A stretch of 64,000 bases of DNA from Amyloporia xantha (lineage: Eukaryota; Basidiomycota; Agaricomycetes; Polyporales; Adustoporiaceae). The notes under the pieces are model-generated. The model saw only the letters and a list, made by a program, of their open reading frames with translations. It was not told the origin of the DNA and searched no databases. Position numbers and translations under genes: made by a program. Below are positions 45,685 to 54,598 of the stretch, one piece after another (position 1 is the stretch's first letter; each line of letters starts with the position of its first letter). Location of the stretch: positions 124,001 to 188,000 of the forward strand of contig JAYKKR010000041.1 of NCBI GenBank assembly GCA_036971615.1, given 5' to 3'.

Positions 45685-46666
45685 CAAAATCACTGACCTT
45701 CGCTTTCCGATGATCATTAGCCTTAACCTTTGCACCTTCTCTCGTTGCGTTGATCTCTTGCTCGGTCTTGGCAACAACCTCATCGAGCTTCTTTTGCAAC
45801 TCGTTAATCTTGGCTTTGTTGGTCTCATTGTCAGCCACCAATGAAGTGCACGTAGAGGCCAGCGCTTGCGTCTGTGCATAGAGCTGGCGAAAGCCATCCT
45901 TAAAGTCTTCTACTGACCCATCGAACATCTGCGCTTCAAGTCTGAGGTTACGAGAGTTCTGTCCCGTGGGTGTCGCTGGAAGGGACACAGCATGACCATG
46001 AATGTGAGGACTGATCGTCTGACCCGTTGACTGCAAATTGACAGTGCTAGCAGCTGACACAGACTGATACTGCACAGGTGTCAAGATTTGCGTTTGACTG
46101 GAGGGAAGCAGTGAAGCGGGCGGCTGGGCGGGATTGCGTGGTGCGAACATGCCTAGGTTGTCATGAAGCCCCGGTGGACGTGTACGTTCAGGGGTCGGGG
46201 AGAAAACTTCGCTTTGAGCTGACAGGGTTGGGAACACAGGTGCGGTACCAGATCCAAAGCCTTGAGAATTCACGGATGTTGGTCGGTAAGCATTCGTACT
46301 GGGAATAGAGTGACCAAACATCATTGTAGCTGACAACGGTGCTCCTGTCTGATCAGGACTGGCAGAGAACGGCATGTGCGACATTGCTGATGTCTCCAAA
46401 TGGTGGCCGTATGGTGCCGGGGAATGTGAGAGGAATGGCCGCGGGATACCAGGTGTCAAATGGTACATTCGACGCTGAGCCTCCGTGGTCCCAAAAGATG
46501 CCTGGCTCTGATTGTCAGCCGAACCTTCAGGGGCTGACGGTGCCATACGCGGCAGTTGTGGATCATCGCCACTTGACATCTCGCATCGCAGGGCCACTTC
46601 TATGTGGCGGGATTGACAGCGGCTGACAGCGGGAGATTCAGAGCTGGCAGCTGGCAGCAGGGTCAA
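45685..46666 (-). pseudogene. Partner gene of the CACTA-like element, 5' part, cut off by the LTR retrotransposon
   Basis: An open frame from Met 46666 with a Pro/Ser/Gln-rich N-terminal half (PQLPRMAPSAPEGSADNQSQ; many SP and TP pairs) and a predicted coiled coil near the break (NETNKAKINELQKKLDEVVA). It reaches KVSDF at the retrotransposon border. If 34471-45688 is taken out, GATTTTG joins GGACACC and the frame continues as KVSDF-GHHDE into a GTAAGA donor, so 33198-34470 is the rest of this gene. No known domain. Disordered plus coiled-coil plus basic 3' exons would suit a DNA-binding partner of the transposase (inference). Confidence 0.65.
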
Positions 46667-47048
46667 CGGAGAGTGGCTAGTGTGGATGGGTGCAGCAGGC
46701 AGGGGCTAGCTAATCAAATTCATGTACTCTTTGCTTGCGAATATGCTATCTAGTCGGAATCTCTTTGGTGGCAATCCGGAGGGTAGCCTGAATCCAGAGA
46801 GTATGGAGCTCAACATTGCTGGTCCGAAGAGATGAAGACGAAAATCTTTGGATTGAGGCTAGCTACAACAACTCGACAGCTAAGGATTTGAAGATATCAT
46901 ATCTTTGTATCCAGAGACCCGCAAGAAGCCGGCCCGTTCTGAAGTTAGCACGGTACCAATCGAGCGACAAGTAGGATGCAAAGAGGGGCCAGATAAGATC
47001 GTTATCTGGCGTCTCTTCGCATGCGACGATTTTGCTGGTTCCGCAGTG
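46667..47048. other. Right subterminal region and terminus of the CACTA-like element
   Basis: Non-coding. Contains CCGAAGAG and CTCTTCG motifs and ends in GGTTCCGCAGTG (47037-47048), the inverted left terminus. Confidence 0.8.
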
Positions 47049-47115
47049 AATTATGCCACAATACCACTGTCGGATCGACTGTCACTGACTAGGGAGCAAC
47101 CCGCAATACGTTCCT

Positions 47116-48087
47116 ATGTCAATCCTTCGGAGTGATATTCTGCTATGTGGCGTGATTGTCTACACCATTCTTTCACCCTCATTCGCTGACACCACTATCA
47201 ACTTGCAGTTTCTCAAGCTCACTGATGTATGGCACCGTGGACGTCCCAGCCTGAACACCATCCTCCAGAAAATAGTGGATCTCATCAAATACTACGTATA
47301 CACGGCCTTCACTCACGCGTCGCCCCAATTCTGGAACATTCGCACATCTCGTTTCGGAATCCCAATCATTGTGAAGTCGGCGCAGATCGAGCGCGACTTC
47401 AGTACGGAAGCACATGCCTTACGTTTCCTGAACAATTGTGGGCTCGAGCTGCCTGTTCCTCGACTTATTGACTCCTTCTCGATGAACGGGAAGACGTACA
47501 CCGTCATGTCTAAGCTACCTGGAAGGATGCTCTACGAGGTGTGGCGTGCCGGAGAGATAGATGCGGAACAGATGAACGGCGTATGTACCGAGGTAGCATC
47601 CTTCCTGCGGACGCTTTGGGAGCTCCAGCAGCCCCCAGAAATCACCGGAAAAGTGATGATGAGTGCGTCTGGAGACGGACTCCCAGACCCGCGATTCTTC
47701 CACGAAGCGTGCTCCGGCCCTTACGACTCGATCTTGCAATGCTACCAAAACATCACCTCGTGCCAATCCATGGAAGTGTTCGAAGAGGAACAAGCCAGCG
47801 AAGCCGACCGTCAGATTCTGGCCGCCGACCGCATCGTATGGGTCCACCCGGACCTGCGCATGTACAACGTGCTCGTCGACGAGAACTACCACCTCTCTGG
47901 GATCATCGACTGGGAGGACTCGGGCTGGCTGCCCATGCACTGGCAATTGTGGGCTTTGAAGCTCTGGCCTATACGGGGCTGTGAAGCGCCGTGGTTCACC
48001 TTCTGGAAGAACTATAAGTTTCCCCCGGAGGCGGAGAGGGGATTTGAGGCGTCAAAGAGGGTAACTGTGTACCCGCTCGTTCCGTAG
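47116..48087 (+). CDS. Aminoglycoside-phosphotransferase-like (APH) kinase
   Basis: A single open frame of 323 residues. The catalytic loop is HPDLRMYNVLVD (Brenner-type HxDxxxxN) followed by GIIDWEDSGW, the metal-binding IDWE block typical of the APH fold. The N-lobe shows FGIPIIVKS (with the ATP-binding Lys), FSTEAHALRFL and a hinge TYTVMSKLPG. Fungi carry many such genes; they probably phosphorylate small molecules, and the substrate is unknown. The first 25 residues are hydrophobic and could be a poor signal or 5' leader. The CACTA-like element ends 68 bp before the start codon, so the normal promoter has been moved away; a TATA-bearing segment at 23455-23580 fits as the original one. Confidence 0.85.
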   Translation: MSILRSDILLCGVIVYTILSPSFADTTINLQFLKLTDVWHRGRPSLNTILQKIVDLIKYYVYTAFTHASPQFWNIRTSRFGIPIIVKSAQIERDFSTEAHALRFLNNCGLELPVPRLIDSFSMNGKTYTVMSKLPGRMLYEVWRAGEIDAEQMNGVCTEVASFLRTLWELQQPPEITGKVMMSASGDGLPDPRFFHEACSGPYDSILQCYQNITSCQSMEVFEEEQASEADRQILAADRIVWVHPDLRMYNVLVDENYHLSGIIDWEDSGWLPMHWQLWALKLWPIRGCEAPWFTFWKNYKFPPEAERGFEASKRVTVYPLVP

Positions 48088-48990
48088 TACGAATTGCTCG
48101 GAGATGCCAGATGCTCCTCTTCTGGCTAGGCTTGTACGACACGACCGATGGGATTTATTTCGCTCGTCATTCTATGGGACTCCATTGACATGAGCTACCA
48201 ACGCTTACCGGCCGATGGCGCGACCGGTATCGGGCGTCCGCGTCGACGTATTCCTCTAATTGAATCATCTTCCTCGGCTCTCTTACGTCTACTTCCACGA
48301 AGCGCACGCATACAAATTGTCTGAATTTGCCGGGACCTCCAGTATAGTTTCCGTATATAGCAACTACCCTTCCCGATTCGTATGGCTGTCATGGCCTCCA
48401 CTTGTGGCTTGCACACCCACATTAAACCCTGTTGATCGACGTTCCGCATCGTAAATATAAGCTGGCGCCCTCCCGCCTTCGAATGAAGTGCATCCCACTG
48501 TTTTTCCTTTTCTTTTGTCTGAGTCTCCCCCTCTGTGAGCATGACAGCGCTTCGTTAGTGGCCCGGACGACTCGGAGCAACAGGAGGGTTGCGCACGCTG
48601 AGGCATTACTGTTCGAACTGACGTTGGTTGGAGAACTACATCGAGGCATTGCTGATTATTGAATGTTGAGCGCTGCGACCGATTATACAAGCTTCAGCTC
48701 CAAGGGCCGCCTCGAGCCCGTGCGCAACGAATAATCATATTTACGCACAGGCGCTAGTCAACCACCTCGTTAACGAACGTTGAACTCCTACTGCATACTG
48801 TATTCTTGGGCTGACCACTTTCACTTGGGATGCACAAGGATAGCAACGACTGCAGGCGAACACCCGAGCCAAGTACACGGGCTCGTCGACGAGTCTCTGA
48901 CATCACTCTAGGTCGCTCCATAGAACAGCCCGCAACCCGTCTTAAGACTGCGATCCAAGTCATGTCTATGCGTGCATATCCCTGGACACT
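48088..48990 (+). other. Intergenic region with a second promoter-like segment
   Basis: About 48355-48475 matches the stranded segment at 23455-23580 in several blocks (TATAGCAACTACCCTTCC, TGTTGATCGACGTTCCGCA, AAATATAAG). No coding sequence related to the APH gene was seen after it. Confidence 0.5.
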
Positions 48991-51050
48991 ATGTTCCTCC
49001 CATTGAAGCTCGATGAAACCGCACACCGGGACGTCGCCCTCCCTGTCATCGACCCGCGCTCGCATGTCCAAGTACGCCCGCCAGACGAGGGACCGCTTCG
49101 AGCCCTCGTCGTCCTCAAGCACTTCAGCAGCCTATTCCTCAAGCCATTCGTCGTAGGCTTCCTTTCCATGTGCCTCCTTTACAGCGCATACCTCTTCTTA
49201 AATACCGATAACGTCGGTCTGCCTGATCGCGAAGCCGTACTCGATTACCCCCTTACCCAGGCAACGGGCACGGTCCCCCAGATCGACGTCCCAGAGCACA
49301 TACAGCGTCTTTGGGGCCAGTATTCCCCCTATTTTCCTGCAGGAAATTACGTCCCACCTCCAAAAGGCTGCAACATCACACAGGTACGTGTTCTTTTCAA
49401 TGTTACGTCCTTCTTAATCTCGTCCTCTTCTACGAGGTCCTCTTACACTCTTTCACCTCACCTGCAGGTCAATATCGTACGTCTATTCCCTCCTTACAAC
49501 CATATGCCACTTATCTAATCATCGCCTATCCCTTTCTACTCAATCCTAGCTCCAACGCCATGGCGCACGCTTCCCCACCGCCACCGACGCGCCCACCTAC
49601 AAACACGCAATCCACGCGCTCGCCTCCGCCCGTGCCTACTCCGACGCGCGCCTCGCGTTCCTCGACGACTACGAGTACGATCTAGGCGAGGAGGCGCTGA
49701 TCCCGCTGGGCGCGCGGCAGAGCCGGGATGCGGGCGCGGAGGCGTGGACGCGGTACCGGGGGCTGCTTCGAGGAGGGGAGGGAGATACGTTCGTGCGGGC
49801 GTCGGATAGTGCGCGGGTCGTGGACAGTGCGGGGAACTGGACGCAAGGTGCGCGTGTGTGATCGAATGGAGCGTCTTGCGGGTGACGGACTGTGTGCACG
49901 CGTGGAACGGACAGGGCTGGCAGCTGCGAGCGGGGGACGCGTGCGCCCCACGATCGACCAGCTCCTCTCTGAAGAGGTGCGTGCCGTCCCCTCTCCTTCC
50001 GCTGTGTGATTCGTCCCTCACCGACGCTGGCTGTCCTCTCACTCACTCACAGGTGAACAACACGCTGCACAGCGACTGCCCCAACGCGTCCACCGGCACG
50101 GCGGAGATGGACACCTGGCTGCACCGTTTCGCGCCCCGCATCGCGGCACGCCTGAACGCCGCGGCACGGGGCGCGAATGCGAGCGAGGAGGATGTGTTCG
50201 GCCTGTTGGCGATGTGTCCGTTCGAGAGCGCCGCATTGGCACGCGTCGTGGGGCGAGAGGCAGAAGAAGTCACCCACAAGAAGAAAAAGCGGAAGAAGGC
50301 AAAGAGCCCGTTTTGCGCCCTGTTTGACGAGGATGAATGGCGCGCGTTCGAGTTCCACGGGGACGTGGAGAAGTACTACAAGACTGGGTGGGTGGCCTTC
50401 CGCTTTCATCCTTTCCACTCTTCTGACCCCTCCGCCGCACCAGCCATGGGAACCCCCTCGGACGCATCCAAGGCGTCGGCTACGCCGCGGAGCTCCTCGC
50501 GCGCCTCACCGACACGCCGCCCGCGAACAGCACGACGCACAACGCGAGCCTCCCCTTCCCGCTGCGCCGCGCGCTCTACGCAGACTTCTCGCACGAGAGC
50601 GAGATGGTCGCGGTGTTCGCCGCGCTGGGGCTCTTTGACGTGCGCGATGGCGACGGGGAGGTGCCGGATCCGCACAAGGGCCCGGGGAAGGAGAAGGGGA
50701 AGAATGGGGAGGAGGACAGGGTGTGGGTCGCGAGCCGGCTGGTGCCCTTCTCCGCGCGGATGGTCACGGAGCGGCTCGAGTGCGCTGCGCCCTCGGGCGA
50801 CCCGGTTCCGGGTGTGGGTGTGGGTGTGGGTGTGGGTGTAGCTATGCGGGGTGTGGAGCAGGTCGGGCTCGGAGGCGCGGCTGGGCACCGGGCGGGGACG
50901 TACGTGCGTATATTCGTGAACGACGCGCTGCAGCTGCTCGCGTCCTGTGGCGCGCACGGGGATGGGGTGTGCGCGCTGGCGGACTTTGTGGAGAGCCAGG
51001 GGTACGTGCGGCGGGGCGGGGATGGGGATTTTGAGAGGTGTTATCGGTGA
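48991..51050 (+). CDS. Histidine acid phosphatase, phytase-like, with N-terminal membrane anchor
   Basis: Histidine acid phosphatases release phosphate from phytate and other esters. Exons: 48991-49383, 49468-49476 (9 nt, VNI), 49550-49857, 49915-49976, 50053-50387 and 50444-51050, all with GT..AG introns. The nucleophile motif is LQRHGARFPT (RHGxRxP), split from the upstream exon by the microexon. Further family blocks are GNWTQGLAAASGG, GHGNPLGRIQGVGY, DFSHESEMVAVFAALGLF and CALADFVESQGYVRRGGDGDFERCY. The proton-donor site reads HE where fungal phytases usually have HD. Residues about 52-70 form a membrane segment after a cytosolic-type N-terminus, so the enzyme looks like a type II membrane protein. 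Two unusual inserts are a Lys-rich KKKKRKKAK and a (VG)n run at about 50813-50845. Confidence 0.9.
49468..49476 (+). other. 9-nt microexon of the phosphatase gene
   Basis: CCTGCAG, then GTCAATATC, then GTACGT. The insert gives VNI and joins NITQ to LQRHGARFP, as in related phytases. Confidence 0.75.
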
Positions 51051-51297
51051 TGATGGTGCTGGTGCGCTGGGAGTGTCGGACCCGTCGTGTGGGCGTGTCG
51101 TGCTTGGGATACCTCGCTGTGGGTAGGGACTAGTGCCGGTCCTGGTGCTGTGGCTGATGGTGAATCTTGGTGAGTGTGCTTCCGATGGCTTGTTGGTGCT
51201 AGCAGATATATACGGATTGTAATACCAGGCTTGGATGTTGTACGCGTACTACTCTTTCGGAAGGAATACTTTGACCGCTTTTCCTTGGGACTTCGCG

Positions 51298-51531
51298 CAT
51301 ACCTTCGTTTATTTAGAGCTCGCCTCTTATTTCCACAAGTCGACCATCTCACCGCGCGAAATTCAGACAGCTGTGCTACTCATCCTCCTTGGAGAGCTCG
51401 CTAAGCATGCCATTTCTGAGGGGACGAAGTCCGTCACGAAGGTACGTCATCTCTGGACATCGTCTCGAGTAGCGCTCACATGCGTGTCAACTCTTTAGTT
51501 CTCCATTGCGAACGGAGGGGAGCACAAGTGA
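51298..51531 (+). pseudogene. Histone H2B C-terminal remnant
   Basis: The frame reads [20 protein letters not shown], then [22 protein letters not shown], a GTACGT..TTTAG intron (51442-51498) and FSIANGGEHK with a stop. This is the alpha2-L2-alpha3-alphaC part of H2B with changes at conserved places (YFHKST for YNKKST, LLILLG for RLILPG). The upstream sequence shows no convincing H2B N-terminus. It keeps an intron, so it is not a processed copy. Most likely a truncated, decaying segmental copy. Confidence 0.75.
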
Positions 51532-52166
51532 TGGATGCATTGGGTGCATAGCCAAATTTAGTGTTTGCAAATTCAAGAAACGGCTCTAAGACCCAATGTA
51601 TTACAATCACAGCATGACCGCGTTCAGACGTTGACATCATGCCATTTTGTGAGACAAGCCTTGAGCATAGCACAGAGATATGACGAATTCATGAACAAGT
51701 TATGGAACATCTCACATTTATCAATGGGACAAGATGCAGAAAGGAGTGGTTTTGTTCAAGAAAATGTTCATGATTTGCTCGGATGTAAAGCGGGCTGCAC
51801 ACCGCGGCCTGTGAAGGATCTGAATTGTGGCTGCGTGACCCAATGTCTCGCTGAGCGTGCTGTAGAATATATAAGAGAATCCTCAAAAACCTCCATACGT
51901 AGCCTTGACTCGGTTGAAGAGGCTCTGAGGCTCCAGCATCCAGCAAGCCATCCGAAATATCGCAGATTCGATCTCGTCATCGTACACACAATGTTGTGAA
52001 TTCTAAGACATTTCAACAGAGAACCGTGTACGTTGTCCCATAGGATGGCGACGGGTACTTCACCACGGGTCCAAATCTGAAAGCTTGACTGAAATCGCGG
52101 TCCTGTATGGGCGCAAGTTCACCGTCAGTCATCTCGGTGTGAGCGAGCATTCCAGGCGGAGGCTAC
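51532..52166. other. Region without a supported gene
   Basis: A 144-codon open frame at 51565-51999 has no recognisable features and is not called. GCATTGGGTG and CCAATGTATTACAATC near 51536-51610 resemble motifs near 1917-1950. Confidence 0.5.
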
Positions 52167-53539
52167 CTACCGCAAAATTCCCCGTGCATGCAGCCTGGGC
52201 AGACGCTGTGACAGCGTCAAGAACTGCTGTCCTTTCTCCATAGCCCCGGGGTAATGATCCTGTGCATGCCTGTACACCCAGCACGCGCCCTCGTAATCAA
52301 AGTAATCCAGGCCCAGGGCATTATCCGGGTCTTCGCCGACGGGGAGCACTCCATCGGGGCACAAATGCTCGAAAATGACATGCTTGAGGCCGTCGAACTG
52401 GGGACGCGAGAGGGCCTGATCAAGCTGGCTGCAGAAGTCGTCGCTGAAGTCGAGCATCCTGGCGGAAGCAGGGAACTTCCATTGGGTATCGAATCCCAGA
52501 AGCACTTCTTGAATCGTGTTTGAGCTGATTTGGGAGAGCAATTGTGCCATGCAGTCATAGTCGTCTCCAGGAGCGCGAAAGAACGTGCTCGACTTGAGTG
52601 TTATACTGCACGATTCGAGATTCCGGTTCGCACCGAGGTGTAAATGCTCCTCTGCAATAGAGGGTTATGGCACAGTTACATAGCAGAGATAAAACACGAC
52701 TTACCGATAATTTTACGTTCCGGTGCACCTGGTATGTGAATGATCAGATCTAATACACGAAGGGATGCCCCTGCACTCTCCAGCAGGGCCCGCAAGCATG
52801 AAGTGGTGATGTATTTGACATCAGATTGCAGGGACACATGAAGGGAGCGAATACTACGCGCCCACCCGACGGCAACTAGGAATTCCACGACGTCTACCTT
52901 ATCTTGCCACTTGCCGAGGCGGAGATCAAGCTGCGATAGCTTCGAGTGCTTATCCCGGAATATCGTGGATATAGAAGGCTTGCCGGGGTCAGTCGCTGGG
53001 TTAAGTGCTGCATTATCGTCTCGGGACTGCATGCCTTCGACACCATAGAGACAGAGGCGTTGCAAATTCGGAAATGCACACACCAGGCGGCCAAAAACGG
53101 TCGTGTTCGGCAGCGTGACGATAGAAAGGGTGAGGTCTGTGACGAGGGCAAACATGGATAGATGGAGATATACGTCTGGATGCAGCGCGCCTGCCTTCCA
53201 ATTGGCCCATTCGATGGTCAGTCGTTCGACGCGTGTAAGCTTCCCGCCGAGCATAGCTGCAAAGGTGCCTAGATGGCTTGCCGACTGGTAAGAATGGGAT
53301 TTCGTGTCCGCGTCGCCACGAATGGTGACGTCTTTCAGGCGCCTCCCAATGTTTGCCGTCGTACGCATCGCACGCGCGAGCTGGACGACTTTCTTCCGAC
53401 TGTCAAGAGTGCTTGCTCCTAGGGGATAGAGGCTCTTCAGGCTAGCATGCCATTGCTTGCACACTAGAGCGCAGTTGTGCAATGCTAAGCCTTCCCTCCA
53501 TATATACAAATATTCCATGATGGATTCCCATATCTCCAA
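52167..53539 (-). CDS. F-box protein, fungal type
   Basis: The large exon (53539-52705) begins in a classic F-box (LPLEIWESIMEYLY, then LHNCALVCKQWHASL), followed by leucine-rich, repeat-like segments (VTDLTLSIVTLP, FPNLQRLCLYGV, LSQLDLRLG, IRSLHVSL). A GTAAGT..TTGCAG intron (52652-52704) leads to the second exon, 52651-52167, ending in RLPRLHARGILR. F-box proteins dock substrates to SCF ubiquitin ligases; this substrate is unknown. The F-box frame is open upstream of Met 53539 (SLVNALIDEYSAPDLATSAG), so the true start is probably in a short upstream exon, perhaps ATG near 53657 (MQFVREILGALVCC) joined by an intron of about 50 nt. Confidence 0.82.
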
Positions 53540-53699
53540 CGGGAGGCCTGCACTGGTCGCTAGATCTGGAGCACTATATTCATCGATTAATGCGTTGACG
53601 AGACTCTCTGTGTATAATTGGACTTACCATGGACGCTCTACATTCCTGGGACCTACACAGCAGACGAGCGCTCCGAGGATTTCGCGTACAAACTGCATT

Positions 53700-54329
53700 T
53701 GCTGCTTTCAGCGCTGGGAAGATCCGAGCAAACTATACGGGAATACGGCCTTGGAATAGCTTGATAGAGCTTATATATGTCTTCGCCAAAGACCACACAG
53801 CCGCGTGCCAGGCTGTCAGCGGCCTTCCATTGGTCGATGTGGTCCGATCACAGCCAATCCGACGCAGGTCGTGGACCACAGGGCATCTAGAATGTGGACG
53901 CTATCAATCTCCGTTTTAGTGTGTGTATCGCCTCCATATTATGCATAGAAGTTACCATGGGCAGTGCACTTGAAGTTGATTCCTTGCGCCGTTCAAGTTG
54001 TGCATAGCCATATACAGTGCGTAGTCGCAATCTTTCTTGGCAGTCCACACTTGTGGTGGCTATTCACCTATTTTTAGACAGTCTAGGCGCATGTGAAGAA
54101 ATGTCTACTTGAGGATGCACCACAAAAGATGATCGACAAACAAGGGGAGATGCCCTCGCGTGTGGGCGCTCCCTATTATGTAAAGATATTATCAGACAAT
54201 GGTGGGTACTTATGTGAAAGCACCGTTGTTTAGACACAATCAAATAACCGACTCTATATCTCAAGGTTCGCATGAAGGCCAGAGTACCTTGGTCTATTCA
54301 TGCATATTGCATTAATCCCGGGCCGTCGA
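53700..54329. other. Intergenic region, nothing recognised
   Basis: Only short open frames. Ends at the left border of the Plavaka element. Confidence 0.5.
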
Positions 54330-54346
54330 CATCAGCAAAACAGCGA
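54330..54346 (+). repeat. Left terminal inverted repeat of the Plavaka-type element
   Basis: CATCAGCAAAACAGCGA, with CGA just outside. Confidence 0.8.
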
Positions 54347-54598
54347 TTTGACTTTTTAGCCTGAGACGTCTGAATTATGCCTAAAATGTACTATACGTCT
54401 GAATGTCGTCTGAATCACCTGACCATTTTCAGCACATTTCACTCAGTTGATCGGTAAGACCGTTCATATGCTCTCAGTTGAGCATCCAAATTGAAGAAAA
54501 CACAGACCAATAAGTGAACGTCATACATCAAAAGTGTCCAACCAGAACTGATATATTTGAGCAAGTTATACATGATATTTCGTAGTGAAGGTCCAAGC

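Larger units (their letters stand above)
23633..47048. mobile_element. CACTA-like DNA transposon, with two nested insertions
   Basis: CACTGCGGAACC at 23633-23644 is matched by its exact reverse complement at 47037-47048, and AAT sits just outside at 23630-23632 and 47049-47051, the 3-bp duplication expected of the CACTA group. Weaker inverted similarity continues about 45 bp inward. Subterminal CGAAGAG motifs occur on the left (about 23651, 23717, 23814, 23871, 23882) and on the right (about 46826, 47010), like transposase-binding repeats. Cargo is one P/S-rich gene, the Tnp2 transposase and a convergent partner gene. Without the foldback element (3.3 kb) and the LTR element (11.2 kb) it would be about 8.9 kb. 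Both main genes are broken, so this copy should be immobile unless helped. Confidence 0.82.

Noticed and set aside
49536..50957. Arg/Pro-rich minus-strand frames opposite the phosphatase gene
   Set aside because: Antisense shadows of GC-rich exons.
51565..51999. 144-residue plus-strand open frame
   Set aside because: No domain, no promoter or splice support, and composition close to intergenic DNA.
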